In this document: positions 1 through 9,268 of the stretch, piece after piece | How positions within the stretch are numbered: the first letter of the stretch is position 1 | Layout of the letters: each line of letters begins with the position of its first letter | Made by a program: the position numbers and the translations under genes | Source: Planctomyces sp. SH-PL14 | GTDB taxonomy: Bacteria; Planctomycetota; Planctomycetia; Planctomycetales; Planctomycetaceae | Assembly: GCF_001610835.1 (NCBI RefSeq) | Contig: NZ_CP011270.1 | Span: forward strand, 4,730,001-4,794,000 | Direction: 5' to 3' | DNA: 64,000 nt | The notes under the pieces: model-generated | Told to the model about the DNA's origin: nothing | Database searches by the model: none | Seen by the model: only the letters and a program-made list of their open reading frames with translations

Positions 1-1
1 G

Positions 2-1261
2 TTCACGGAGGAATGGGGGGTGCTGGGGCTCACGGCGCCGCGGGGGCTGATGGTCGTGAACGCGACGCGCGATGCGATCCAGTTCTCGGTCGGGGAGGCG
101 AAGAGGTCGCTCGCCGTGACCGAGACGATCTATGCCCTCGAAGGGGAGCCGGGGCGGTTGAAGCACGCGGTCTTTGAATCGCCGCACGACTACAACAAAG
201 AGATGCGGGAGGCGATGTATGGCTGGATGAAGCTCAACCTCGCGGGCGAAGGGGATGGCTCGCCGCTTCCCGATCCGGAGATGACGCTCGAGGATCCGGA
301 GGCGATCCGGTGCTTTCCCGGGGAGACGCGGCCGAAGGACTGGTTGACGCTGCCGCAGTTCGCCGCGCGGGAGGGGGAGCGGGTGCTCACGGCGCTTCGC
401 GCAAAGCAGGACAAGGGGGCGCTGCAGGAGCGGGCGCGGATCTTCCGCGAGAAGTATCTGGCCGCTCCCGAGGGAGGGCCGATGAGCGTCCAGAAAGAGG
501 ACTCCGGGCGCGTGACGACGCTGACGTTTTCACCGGAGCCGGGGCTGACGCTTTCGGCCCGCATCACCCGGAGCGAGGCGGCCGAGGCTCCGACTGTGAT
601 CCTGCTGGACCTACAGGGAGTCAAGAAGACGCAGGACTCTGAGTGGGACAAGGAGCTTCAGAAGGGCGGATTCCATGTGGTGACGTGCGATCTGCGGGCG
701 ACGGGGGCATTGGCGGTGCCGCGGGACGGTGTGGGGCGGGCGCCGGATCACAATTCGGCGGAGTGGTCCATGTGGATCGGGCGGCCGCTGCTGGGGCAAT
801 GGGTTCATGATGTCCGGCAGCTGGTGCGGGCGATGGAGTCGGTCGATCCGGGATTGGTCCGGTCCGTGAGCGTCGTGGGGGTTGGCCCGGCAGGGATCGT
901 GGCGATCTCGTCGGCGACGGCGCATCCCGCGATCAAGACGGTAGCCGCCTGCCGGACGATGGCCTCGTGGATTCACTCGGAGCCTTATGAGCGGCAGTAC
1001 CTCGGGACGATCCCGCCGGGGATCCTCCGGGACGTGGGAAACATTGCGGACCTGGTCGGACTGGCGGAAGGGAAAAAGGTGATCCTCGGCGACCTGGCAG
1101 ATGGGAACGGGCGAGTGATTCCGGCGGGGTTGGAGCCGTTCCGGGACGTGGCGGTCGGGATTCGCAAGGGGCTTGGCGAAGCGACGCCCCCGATCGTTCT
1201 GGTGCTGACCGGAGGGGTGCCGACACGGCTGGTGCCGAGTGTGGTCGAGCAGTTGCGCTGA
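2..1261 (+). CDS. Acetylxylan-esterase-like alpha/beta hydrolase, C-terminal part (5' truncated by window edge)
   Basis: The frame is open from base 2, so the N-terminus, including the expected catalytic Ser, lies outside the window. The visible start of the protein carries the end of an alpha/beta-hydrolase domain: NATRDA contains the probable catalytic Asp and SPHDYN the catalytic His, followed by a REAMYGWM segment. A second hydrolase-like domain follows, from about residue 170 of the visible part. Its nucleophile elbow reads GVGPAG instead of GxSxG, so it is probably catalytically dead. The arrangement recalls the large two-domain esterase/hydrolase proteins of planctomycetes that act on decorated polysaccharides. 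The family is inferred from motifs and the substrate is unknown. The stop codon is followed only 7 bases later by interspersed element copy 1, with no classical terminator between. Confidence 0.7.
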   Translation, partial: FTEEWGVLGLTAPRGLMVVNATRDAIQFSVGEAKRSLAVTETIYALEGEPGRLKHAVFESPHDYNKEMREAMYGWMKLNLAGEGDGSPLPDPEMTLEDPEAIRCFPGETRPKDWLTLPQFAAREGERVLTALRAKQDKGALQERARIFREKYLAAPEGGPMSVQKEDSGRVTTLTFSPEPGLTLSARITRSEAAEAPTVILLDLQGVKKTQDSEWDKELQKGGFHVVTCDLRATGALAVPRDGVGRAPDHNSAEWSMWIGRPLLGQWVHDVRQLVRAMESVDPGLVRSVSVVGVGPAGIVAISSATAHPAIKTVAACRTMASWIHSEPYERQYLGTIPPGILRDVGNIADLVGLAEGKKVILGDLADGNGRVIPAGLEPFRDVAVGIRKGLGEATPPIVLVLTGGVPTRLVPSVVEQLR

Positions 1262-1268
1262 AACTGGA

Positions 1269-1585
1269 CCGCGTCCTCGCCGGACGGACGTCCATTGCTC
1301 AAACCCAACGTGCGACGGCAGCTGGGGTCAAGGGGGTCTCACCCCCTTGCCGCCGGAGGCACTTCCATGGGGAACCGTGGTCAGCAACGGACAACCGCTT
1401 TGTGGAACCGGCGTTGAGAACTCACCGCTCGCTCTGCAATCCGCGCGGGTTGATGTGGGGGCATCCGACACGGTGTCCGCGCTTGGACACGCACGCCTTC
1501 CGACAGTGTCCGACGAGACGGGCCTCCGGCGGGCAAGGGGGCGTTGCCCCCTTGCATCCCCCACCAGGGTGCCCCTGGACCCGGT
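1269..1585 (+). repeat. Interspersed ~315-bp element, copy 1
   Basis: This full-length copy fills most of the 430-base gap between the hydrolase and moxR-like genes. It begins at a ccgcgtcctcgccgg block and ends at ggacccggt. It contains a left hairpin CAAGGGGG-tctca-CCCCCTTG near 1329-1349, a central GTGTCC/GGACAC hairpin, a right hairpin GCAAGGGGGC-gtt-GCCCCCTTGC and a terminal CCAGGG-tgc-CCCTGG hairpin. The left and right hairpins, with their adjoining CCGCCGGAGG blocks, are inverted copies of each other. I saw no target-site duplication. Bases 1586-1691, between the element and the moxR-like start, show nothing recognisable. Confidence 0.9.
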
Positions 1586-1691
1586 GCAGGATGTCGGTGG
1601 GAGACTCCGCGCCCTTCCCCCAGCCTTGGTCCAGCCCCTACGATGATTCGGTTTGCTCTCAAATGTTGCCATTTGCGGTGAGATACGGCGT

Positions 1692-2732
1692 ATGTCGGAC
1701 GTGACCTCGGAGTCGATCGCAAAACTCAACCAGTCCTACCTCGCCATCCGCGAACAGATGAGCCAGGTGATCGTCGGCCAGACCGAGGTCATCGACCAAC
1801 TCCTCATCGCCCTCTTCAGCCGCGGCCACTGCCTCCTCGAAGGGGTCCCCGGCCTCGCCAAGACCCTCATGATCAGCACCCTCGCCCGGTGCCTCTCCCT
1901 CAGCTTCAGCCGCATCCAGTTCACCCCCGACCTGATGCCCGCCGACATCACCGGGACCGACGTCCTCCAGACCAACCGCGAGACCGGTCAGCGCGAGTTC
2001 GTCTTCATCCAGGGCCCGCTCATGCACAACATGGTGCTGGCGGACGAGATCAACCGCACCCCGCCCAAAACTCAGGCCGCCCTCCTCGAAGCGATGCAGG
2101 AGCGGCAGGTCACCGTCGGCCAGATCCGCCACAAGCTCGCCGACCCGTTCTTCGTCCTCGCCACCCAGAACCCGATCGAACAGGAAGGGACTTACCAGCT
2201 GCCTGAAGCGCAGCAGGACCGGTTCATGTTCAAGGTCTTCGTGGGCTACCCCAGCTTCCACGAAGAGAAGCAGATCGCCCTCCAGACGACCGGAATCCAG
2301 TCGGACAACATCACGCCGATCCTCGGCGTCGAAGAGATCCTCGAACTCCAGAAGATCGTCCGCCAGGTCCCGGTCTCGGACCATGTCGTGAACTACGCCC
2401 TCGCCCTCGTCCGCCAGACCCGGATCGACGAGGCCGAAGCGCCGGAGTTCGTCAAGCAGTGGCTGAGCTGGGGCGCCGGGCCGCGGGCAGTCCAGTTCCT
2501 GCTCCTGGGGGGAAAGACGCGAGCTCTCCTCAACGGCCGGGCCCACGTGTCGACCGAGGACATCCAGGCCCTCGCCGCCCCCGTTCTCCGGCACCGCATC
2601 GTCACGAGCTTCGCCGCCGAGAGCGAAGGGATCACGCCGGACAAGGTCATCGCCCGCCTGATCGCCGAGACCCCGGCCAAAGAAGGCGAACTGACGAGCG
2701 ACCCGCGGCTCAAGAAAATCTTCGCCGCTTGA
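1692..2732 (+). CDS. MoxR-family AAA+ ATPase
   Basis: This 346-aa protein is a full-length MoxR-type AAA+ ATPase, a class that remodels or activates partner von Willebrand factor A (VWA) proteins. Walker A is GVPGLAKT at residues 51-58 and Walker B is VLADEIN near 115-121. It is followed by the conserved [16 protein letters not shown] stretch, sensor region NPIEQEGTY and a C-terminal helical lid. The start at 1692 (MSDVTSES) gives the usual N-terminus; the frame is open 39 bases further upstream, but that extension looks non-coding. It leads a co-oriented cluster with DUF58, BatA-like and VWA proteins, which are the expected partners of MoxR. The target process in this organism is not known. 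Confidence 0.93.
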   Translation: MSDVTSESIAKLNQSYLAIREQMSQVIVGQTEVIDQLLIALFSRGHCLLEGVPGLAKTLMISTLARCLSLSFSRIQFTPDLMPADITGTDVLQTNRETGQREFVFIQGPLMHNMVLADEINRTPPKTQAALLEAMQERQVTVGQIRHKLADPFFVLATQNPIEQEGTYQLPEAQQDRFMFKVFVGYPSFHEEKQIALQTTGIQSDNITPILGVEEILELQKIVRQVPVSDHVVNYALALVRQTRIDEAEAPEFVKQWLSWGAGPRAVQFLLLGGKTRALLNGRAHVSTEDIQALAAPVLRHRIVTSFAAESEGITPDKVIARLIAETPAKEGELTSDPRLKKIFAA

Positions 2733-2741
2733 GAGGAAGGA

Positions 2742-2915
2742 TTAAACACCAAGGCACCAAGGAGGCACCAAGGTCACCAAGAATAAGAAGACGGAGAGGG
2801 ATTCCTCGGAGCGGCCGGCGCCCTCAACACTCTCGCTCACGATCGACCACTTCCCGTCCCCCTCCTCTTTTCTCCCTTTGTGTTCTTGGTGCCTCCTTGG
2901 TGCCTTGGTGTTTAA
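2742..2915. repeat. Perfect 31-bp inverted repeat (CACCAAGG family)
   Basis: The arms are 2742-2772 and 2885-2915. They are perfect reverse complements, built from repeated CACCAAGG / CCTTGGTG words, and enclose 112 bases. They occupy nearly the whole gap between the moxR-like and DUF58 genes. A single arm with one mismatch recurs at 45491-45521, so this is a dispersed family. The hairpin could attenuate transcription between the two genes. Confidence 0.9.
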
Positions 2916-2927
2916 CCTCCCCGTCTT

Positions 2928-3830
2928 ATGACCCCAGACTACGCCCACATCCTGCCGCCCGAGGCCCTTGCCCGGATCCATCGCCTGGAGATCGCGGCCC
3001 GGCAGGTCGTGGAAGGGTTCCTCTCGGGACAACACCGCTCGCCGTACTTCGGACAGTCGATCGAGTTCGTCCAGCACCGCGAGTATGTGCCGGGGGACGA
3101 CGTCCGCCGTATCGACTGGAAGGTCTGGTCCAAGACCGACAAGTACTACGTCAAGCTCTACGAGGAGGAGACGAACCTCCGGACCACGCTCGTGGTCGAT
3201 ACGAGCGAGTCGATGCACTTCGGCTCCGGCAAGACCACGAAGTACGACTACGCCTGCTCGATCTCCGCTGCGGTCGCGTACCTGCTCCTGCGCCAGCAGG
3301 ATGCCGTGAGCCTGCTGGCCTTCGACGAGAAGGTCCGCGTCCAGGCCCCCTCGCGAAGCCGGACGACGCACCTCGGTTCGATCCTGCAGGTCCTCGTGAA
3401 CGAGAAGCCGTCGCGGAAGACGGACTTGGAAGGGATCCTCAAGCAGGTCGCCAACGAGAAGTCGCAGCGGGGAATGGTCGTGCTGATCTCCGACCTGCTC
3501 GCGCCGCGGGAAGGTCTGTTCCGCGGCCTGCGGATGCTCCGCAAGCGGGGCCACGATGTCCTCGTGTTCCACGTCCTCGACGACGCAGAGCTCGACTTCA
3601 ACTACGCCGGGACGACGAAGTTCGAGGGGATGGAACAGTCCGGGGAGCTGGTCTGCGACCCGCGCTCGCTCCGCGAAGGCTACCTGCAGGCGATGAACGC
3701 CTTCCTCGACGAAGTCCGCCGAACCTGCGCGGCGAACATGATCGACTACCAGACCATCCGCACCAGCGAGCACCTGGACGCGATGCTGCGGCACTACATC
3801 AATGCGCGGGTGGGGATGCAGAGGAAGTGA
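2928..3830 (+). CDS. DUF58 protein with VWA-like domain
   Basis: This 300-aa protein has the DUF58 signature around residues 45-75 ([17 protein letters not shown]). A VWA-like fold follows, with a metal-site motif DTSES at 91-95 and the later strand VVLISDL. DUF58 proteins are encoded beside MoxR ATPases and are thought to be their substrates or adaptors. No signal peptide or membrane segment is seen, so it is probably cytoplasmic. It lies 195 bases after the moxR-like gene and ahead of BatA-like membrane proteins, the standard order of this cluster. Confidence 0.92.
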   Translation: MTPDYAHILPPEALARIHRLEIAARQVVEGFLSGQHRSPYFGQSIEFVQHREYVPGDDVRRIDWKVWSKTDKYYVKLYEEETNLRTTLVVDTSESMHFGSGKTTKYDYACSISAAVAYLLLRQQDAVSLLAFDEKVRVQAPSRSRTTHLGSILQVLVNEKPSRKTDLEGILKQVANEKSQRGMVVLISDLLAPREGLFRGLRMLRKRGHDVLVFHVLDDAELDFNYAGTTKFEGMEQSGELVCDPRSLREGYLQAMNAFLDEVRRTCAANMIDYQTIRTSEHLDAMLRHYINARVGMQRK

Positions 3831-3923
3831 GGAGAGATACCGGGTCGGCGAAGCCGCCGAGACCTGCACCGCATCCGAACCTGTCCATCCCCAAGACCTG
3901 ACACCTAACACCGTCCTCTCTCG

Positions 3924-4403
3924 ATGTCTGACGACGAACTTCCCTCTGAGAATCTCACCTTGATCGGCCGGGCGGTTTCGCTCGCGGCCGTCCGGAAGAT
4001 TCTGGAAGAGCAGCCGGTCGACGCGGAGGTGAGCCTGCGGGAGGCGGGGGAGGCGTGGGAACAGCTTGCGCTGCGGTCCGGTAAGGGATCGATCGAGCTC
4101 TCGGCCCTCCGCGACGCCGGCGAGAAGAGCCCGCTGGCCCGGCTCAGGACCGCGATGACGGCGGTCGCCAAGATCGTCCGCGGGAAGGATCCCAAGGTGC
4201 AGAAGAAGGTGATCGAACAGATCCAGAAGGCGGAATGCCTGGTGGCGGTCGTCGGCACGCCGCGGCTCAAAGTCGTTCGCGGGGGACTCGACGTCATCGG
4301 CAACCTCGCCCATGCGATGAAAGCCATCGTCTTCACCGGTGAGGAGTTCCAGGACGCCCGAGGCCGCCCCCTTTTGACCCTCCCGGGAGACGACGATGAA
4401 TGA
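3924..4403 (+). CDS. Unknown 159-aa protein in the MoxR/BatA cluster
   Basis: I do not recognise this protein. It is acidic, with no signal peptide or membrane helix. It has helical segments, a central KKVIEQIQKAE region and a C-terminal half of alternating hydrophobic strands (ECLVAVVGTPRLKVVRGGLDVI). It lies 93 bases after the DUF58 gene and 114 bases before the BatA-like gene, in the same direction, so it is probably part of the same functional cluster. The upstream gap carries a short ACCTGACACCTAACACC run that looks like a decayed intergenic repeat. No clear ribosome binding site is visible. Confidence 0.7.
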   Translation: MSDDELPSENLTLIGRAVSLAAVRKILEEQPVDAEVSLREAGEAWEQLALRSGKGSIELSALRDAGEKSPLARLRTAMTAVAKIVRGKDPKVQKKVIEQIQKAECLVAVVGTPRLKVVRGGLDVIGNLAHAMKAIVFTGEEFQDARGRPLLTLPGDDDE

Positions 4404-4517
4404 AAACGGAGTTTCTCCTGCGATGAAGGCCCCTCGTGAATCGCGACTCGGCAGGAGCCTCGCCCTCCCGGTATTTCCCTAGTCTCTCGTCACCCGACCC
4501 TAGTCCTTCCCCACCCC

Positions 4518-6755
4518 GTGACCTGGCTCGCCCCCTACTTCCTGAATCCCGCCATCGCCCTGCCGGCCCTCCTGCTGGTCTCGGTGCCGATCGTGATTCA
4601 TCTCATCAACCGGCTGCGGTACAAGACGGTCCGCTTCGCCGCGATGGAGTTCCTGCTGACGAGCGAGAAGCGGAACCGGCGGCGGGTGTTCCTGGAGCAG
4701 CTTCTGCTCCTGGCCAGCCGCATCCTGCTCGTGCTGCTCATCGGGGCCCTGATCGCCCGGCTGATCGTCGATCCCTCGCAGCTCTCGCTCTTCCAGGGGG
4801 CGCAGGCCCACCACGTCGTGATTCTCGACGACAGCGGCTCGATGCGGGACCGCGTCGGCGAGTCGACGGCGTTCGATGAGGCGAAAGGCGTCATCCGCAA
4901 GCTGCTGGCCGAAGGGGCCCAGCGTCCGGGGACGCAGCGGTTCACGCTCATCCGTCTCTCCCGCCCGGCGGAGACGATCAGCGGCCTCAGCGAACGGGAC
5001 ATCGACGACGCCTTCGTGAAGGACGCCGCGGGCAAGCTGGAGAACATTGACTGCACCTTCGGGGCTTTCCCCCTCACGCCCGCCCTGACCGCCGCCCGCC
5101 AGCGGCTCGGCGAGGACCGGGCGACCACGAAACACCTCCACATCCTCTCCGACTTCCGCCGGCACGACTGGGCGGAGGACAAGGCCCTCAGCACCGAGCT
5201 CAAGGACCTGGGAGGGGCGGACGTCTCGCTCAACCTCGTGCGGGTCGTCGGCGAGTCGAACGAGAACCTCGCAGTCTCGGATCTGGCCGGTTTCGTCGAA
5301 GTCGCGGCGGCCAAGGTCCCGGTGACATTCGGAGCGAAGGTCTCGAACTTCGGGACGCGGGAAGCGAGCGACGTGGCGGTCGGGATCCTGGTCGACGGCA
5401 ACCGGCTCCCGGCGACGAAGGTGATTCCCAAGATCGCGGCGGGCGAGACGGTCGACCTGCCCTTCGAAACGATCTTCAATACCGCCGGGACGCATCGCCT
5501 GCAGCTGACCCTCGAGGCCGATCCGCTGGAGCAGGACAACATCCGCTACCTGGCGGTCCGGGTCCCGGACGAGAACCCGGTCCTGATCATCGACGGCACG
5601 CCGGGGGCGGAGCAGGGGCTGTATCTGGCTGACGCAATCGCGGCGAACCGGGCGGTGACCGGCTACGCCCCGACGATCGACGGGCCGGACGGTCTGCGGA
5701 AGCTGTCGCTCGACAAGTACCACTTCCTGTACCTCGTCAACGTCCCCTCGCTCCAGCCGGACGCCCTGGCCGCCCTCGAAGACTACGTCCGCGGCGGCGG
5801 CGGGCTGGCGTGGTTCCTGGGGGATCTCGTTCAGCCGGACTTCTACAACAAGACCCTCTATGCCGGCGGGGCGGGGCTGTTTCCGGTGCCGATCGCGAAC
5901 TCCCCCGCCCGGATGGTTCGGGACGCGAGCGTCGTCCGGCCGGACATCACGGTCTCGCGGCATCCGATTACAAATGTTCTCTCGGGCCAGGATAACCCGT
6001 TCATCGACGTCGTCCGGGTGAACCTCTTCTATCCGCCGGCCGAGGACGTTCCGGCCGACCTGTGGAACCACGTCAAGCCGATCGCCACGCTCCAGGGGGG
6101 GCCTCCCCTCATCATGGAGCATGCCTTCGGCGAGGGCCGGATCGTGACCTGCCTGACGACCGCCGGACCGCTCCGCGATCCGCAGGGGATGATGTGGAAC
6201 AACTGGGCCAGCGGCGAAGGGGCGGTCAGCTTCTCCGTCCTCCAGCTCGAACTGGCGAAGTACATCGCCCGGCAGGACCTGACCCTCCCGCGGCGGACGG
6301 TCGGCGAGCCGATCGCCGCGACCTTCTCGCTCGGGCAATACAAGGAGGAAGTCGAAGTCCTCACGCCTGACGATCAGGCGATCAAGATCAAGGCCCAGGT
6401 CGAAGAGGGGGCCGGCGCGACGACCTCCTCGACGCCCACCGCCTCGGTCACCTTCCGCGACACGGAGCGGCCCGGAATCTATGCCCTGCGGCTCGCCGGA
6501 TCGGGCCAGCCGGGCGAAGAGCGGCTGGCGGCCTACAACGTCCCACCACAGGAAGGCCAGCTCGAACTGGCCTCGGAAGAGATCCTCCGCCGGCAGCTCG
6601 GCGACGTCGAAGCGACGATCCAGGCGGCCGGCTCGTTCGAATGGATCCGCAGCGACTCCCCCGGCAGCGAAATTCGCCGCTGGCTCCTGTGGCTCCTCGT
6701 CCTGATCGGCATGGCGGAACAGGCCCTGGCGTACCGGTTGAGTTACCATGCGTGA
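4518..6755 (+). CDS. BatA-like membrane protein with aerotolerance N-terminal domain and VWA domain
   Basis: The GTG start at 4518 gives the family N-terminus, VTWLAPYFLNPAIALPALLL. The first ~85 residues hold two membrane helices around a basic loop (HLINRLRYKTVRF), typical of BatA/aerotolerance N-terminal domains. A VWA domain follows with DDSGSM at 104-109. The middle is a CARDB-like beta region, and the ~360-470 part resembles a class I glutamine-amidotransferase-like fold without catalytic residues. A last membrane helix (RRWLLWLLVLIGMAEQALAY) ends the 745-aa protein. It is likely an inner-membrane partner of the MoxR/DUF58 pair. Sixty-five bases separate it from the next gene. Confidence 0.88.
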   Translation: MTWLAPYFLNPAIALPALLLVSVPIVIHLINRLRYKTVRFAAMEFLLTSEKRNRRRVFLEQLLLLASRILLVLLIGALIARLIVDPSQLSLFQGAQAHHVVILDDSGSMRDRVGESTAFDEAKGVIRKLLAEGAQRPGTQRFTLIRLSRPAETISGLSERDIDDAFVKDAAGKLENIDCTFGAFPLTPALTAARQRLGEDRATTKHLHILSDFRRHDWAEDKALSTELKDLGGADVSLNLVRVVGESNENLAVSDLAGFVEVAAAKVPVTFGAKVSNFGTREASDVAVGILVDGNRLPATKVIPKIAAGETVDLPFETIFNTAGTHRLQLTLEADPLEQDNIRYLAVRVPDENPVLIIDGTPGAEQGLYLADAIAANRAVTGYAPTIDGPDGLRKLSLDKYHFLYLVNVPSLQPDALAALEDYVRGGGGLAWFLGDLVQPDFYNKTLYAGGAGLFPVPIANSPARMVRDASVVRPDITVSRHPITNVLSGQDNPFIDVVRVNLFYPPAEDVPADLWNHVKPIATLQGGPPLIMEHAFGEGRIVTCLTTAGPLRDPQGMMWNNWASGEGAVSFSVLQLELAKYIARQDLTLPRRTVGEPIAATFSLGQYKEEVEVLTPDDQAIKIKAQVEEGAGATTSSTPTASVTFRDTERPGIYALRLAGSGQPGEERLAAYNVPPQEGQLELASEEILRRQLGDVEATIQAAGSFEWIRSDSPGSEIRRWLLWLLVLIGMAEQALAYRLSYHA

Positions 6756-6820
6756 GATTTGACGGACCGCCAGCACATCGAGTCCCAGCCCCGATCCCCC
6801 TGACCCCTTCTCCGCCTTCC

Positions 6821-9247
6821 ATGCTCCTTGCCCAAACGTCCGCCGCCTCCTCTGCCGCCTCGGTGACGAGCGTGCGGGAGTTCGACTGGCCGTATGCGGC
6901 GAGCGAGTGGCTCCTCTTCGCGGGGCTCCTGGCGGCGGCGGTCTTTACGGTCTGGATGTGCTACCGCGATACGCGGCGGCTCCATCCCGGCTGGGCCGCG
7001 TGGCTGATTCTCCTGCGGCTGGGTGTCCTGGCGGGGCTGACGGTCATCGCCCTCAATCCTCATACCCGGACGCAGACCGAGGCCTTCCGTCCGTCGCAGG
7101 TGGCGGTCCTCGTCGACACGTCGCTCTCGATGCAGCAGCCGGTCGCCCTTCCGGACCGCGCCTCCCCGGCGCCCCCCGTGTCGCGGGCCGAGGCTGTCCG
7201 CAAGCTCCTCGCCGACTCGCCCCTGATCGCGGACCTGCGGAAGCAGCACACCGTCGATCTCTACGGCTTCGACTCCGACCTCTCCCCGAGCCTCCACCGC
7301 TTCCCCTCGGAAACGGAAGCCGAGGGCAAGCCGGTCTCACCGGCCGGCGCCGCGGCTCCGGCAGCGGCCGCTGCGCCGGACTACGCGGCGGTCCTGGCCC
7401 CCAAGGGCTCCTCGACCGCCCTCGGCGACGCGATCGACAAAGCGCTCTCCGAACTCAAAGGGAACACGCTCGCCGGGGTACTCGTCGTCACCGACGGCGC
7501 CGGGAACGCCGGACGCGATGTCCGGACGGCGAACGACCGGGCCAAGAAGAACGGGGCGCGGCTTGTGGCGGTTGGCGTCGGGGCTACGGTCCCGCCGATG
7601 AACGTCGAGCTCGCCAAGATCATCGCTCCCACCGACGTCCAGAAGGGGGACTCGTTCGAGATCACCGCGTTCGTCCAGGCCCAGGGGATGTCGGGGCAGT
7701 CCGCGCTGCTCGAGCTCGTCCAGAAGGGGGCGGAGGACTCCGAAGCGAGCGTCGTCGACTCGAAGACGATCACGCTCGCCGGCGACGGGGAGCCTGTGGA
7801 AGTGAAGTTCGACCGGGCCCCGCCGGGGGCGGGAAACTACGAATACACCGTCCGTGTGAAGCCGCAGGGGACGGTCATCGAGAGCCGGGAGGACGACAAC
7901 CTCCAGACCCGGACGATCAACATCTTCGACCGGCCGATGAAGGTTCTGATCGTCGCCGGCGGCCCGATGCGGGACTACCGCTTCGTCCGCAACCTGCTGC
8001 ACCGCCACCCCTCGATGGATGTCGACGTCTGGCTCCAGACGGGCGAGGTCGGGATCAGCCAGGACTCGGACCACCTCCTGTTCAAGTTCCCCGAGACCCG
8101 CGAGGCGCTCTTCGCCTACGACGTGATGCTCGCCTTCGACCCGGACTGGAAGCTCGTGACTCCCGACCAGCAGAAGCTGATTGAGGAATGGGTCGGCCAG
8201 GAAGGGGGGGGCCTCGTCTTCGTGGCGGGGGACGTCTACACGGAGCAGCTCTCGGCCGACTCCCCGGCGGTCGCCACGATGCGGCGGCTCTGCCCGGTCG
8301 TCGTCGATCAGCCCGGCCCCGCGCTCAAAGGGGACGCGGCCTCGCAGGCGTGGCAGGTCGGCCTCACGCAGGAAGGGCAGGCGGCCGAGTTCCTCCGGCT
8401 GTCCGACGACCCGGCCGCGGCGGGAAAACTCTGGCAGCAGTTCCCGGGGTTCTACAAGTGTTTCCCGACCAAGGCCCGCAAAGGGGGGACGACGGTCTAC
8501 GCCGAGTTCTCCGATCCGCTGTCCCGCGGTGCGGACGGCCAGCCGGTCCTGATCGCGGCCCAGCGGTACAGCCAGGGGCAGTCGCTCTACATCGGGAGCG
8601 CGGAGTTCTGGCGGCTGCGGAACTATGGGGATGAACTCTACGACCGGTTCTGGATCAAGCTGACCCGCAAGGCGGCCGAAGGGCGGAGCAAGCGGGGCGT
8701 CCAGCGGGGGATGCTGATCCTCGAAGGCCGCGAGTTCGATCTCGGTCAGGTCGTCCCCGTGCGGGCCCGCGTCGTCACGCCGCAGTTCCAGCCGCTCGAC
8801 GTCGGGACGATCAACCTCGACGTTTTCGATCCGCAGGGCCGGCCCCTCACTCCGCCGCCGCAGCTGACGAAGGATCCCAACCGGCCGCAGGAGTTCGCCG
8901 GGGATTTTCGAGTGCTGCTGCCCGGCAAGTACCGCATCGCGGTGGCGGTCCCGGACGAGAAGGAGCCGGTGACGGCGGAGCTTCAGGTCCGGCTGCCGCA
9001 GCTCGAATTCGCCAAGCTGACCCAGGACGTCCCGACGCTCGAATCGCTCGTCGCCGGGACCGGGGGCAAATACCTGACGCTTGCCGAGGCGGCCGAGGCC
9101 GCGCCTGCTCTGTTCCCCAACAAGGGGGAGCGGATCATCATCGACCAGCGGATCAAGGAGTTGTGGGACCGGAGCTGGGTCCTGTATCTGCTGGTCACGC
9201 TCTTCGGCCTTGAGTGGCTGACGCGAAAGCTCCTCCGGCTTGCCTGA
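6821..9247 (+). CDS. VWA/GATase-like membrane protein of the Bat cluster
   Basis: This 808-aa protein has membrane helices at about 28-46 and 59-78, then a VWA domain starting at DTSLSM (99-104). A CARDB-like region and a glutamine-amidotransferase-like domain follow, beginning near MKVLIVAGGPMRDYRFV, with EEWVGQEGGGLVFVAG further on. It ends with a C-terminal membrane helix (SWVLYLLVTLFGLEWL). The ATG at 6821 is chosen because the hydrophobic N-terminus starts there; the frame is open upstream but reads through the previous gene's 3' end. It closes the MoxR cluster and stops 21 bases from the convergent giant gene, with no evident terminator between. Confidence 0.85.
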   Translation: MLLAQTSAASSAASVTSVREFDWPYAASEWLLFAGLLAAAVFTVWMCYRDTRRLHPGWAAWLILLRLGVLAGLTVIALNPHTRTQTEAFRPSQVAVLVDTSLSMQQPVALPDRASPAPPVSRAEAVRKLLADSPLIADLRKQHTVDLYGFDSDLSPSLHRFPSETEAEGKPVSPAGAAAPAAAAAPDYAAVLAPKGSSTALGDAIDKALSELKGNTLAGVLVVTDGAGNAGRDVRTANDRAKKNGARLVAVGVGATVPPMNVELAKIIAPTDVQKGDSFEITAFVQAQGMSGQSALLELVQKGAEDSEASVVDSKTITLAGDGEPVEVKFDRAPPGAGNYEYTVRVKPQGTVIESREDDNLQTRTINIFDRPMKVLIVAGGPMRDYRFVRNLLHRHPSMDVDVWLQTGEVGISQDSDHLLFKFPETREALFAYDVMLAFDPDWKLVTPDQQKLIEEWVGQEGGGLVFVAGDVYTEQLSADSPAVATMRRLCPVVVDQPGPALKGDAASQAWQVGLTQEGQAAEFLRLSDDPAAAGKLWQQFPGFYKCFPTKARKGGTTVYAEFSDPLSRGADGQPVLIAAQRYSQGQSLYIGSAEFWRLRNYGDELYDRFWIKLTRKAAEGRSKRGVQRGMLILEGREFDLGQVVPVRARVVTPQFQPLDVGTINLDVFDPQGRPLTPPPQLTKDPNRPQEFAGDFRVLLPGKYRIAVAVPDEKEPVTAELQVRLPQLEFAKLTQDVPTLESLVAGTGGKYLTLAEAAEAAPALFPNKGERIIIDQRIKELWDRSWVLYLLVTLFGLEWLTRKLLRLA

Positions 9248-9268
9248 GCAGCCGCGACCGATACGCGA

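Noticed and set aside
1379-1600. A GTG-started open frame (VVSNGRPLCGTGVEDSPL-like) inside the interspersed element, open over ~45 codons in several copies
   Set aside because: Copy 4 has an early TAG, copies 7 and 8 are frameshifted, and differences between copies change amino acids freely. The stems explain the conservation better than a peptide does. Codon-substitution analysis on all copies could reopen it.
1659-2594. Long minus-strand frame opposite the moxR-like gene, and similar long frames opposite the BatA-like, giant mosaic, ileS, mfd and secretin genes
   Set aside because: They are shadows of GC-rich genes: their products are low-complexity, rich in Arg/Gly/Asp, and match no family, while the opposite strand encodes clear domains.
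2733-2927. The moxR-DUF58 gap as a riboswitch
   Set aside because: It is a simple long inverted repeat of one repeated word, also found as a solo arm elsewhere, with no aptamer-like junction.
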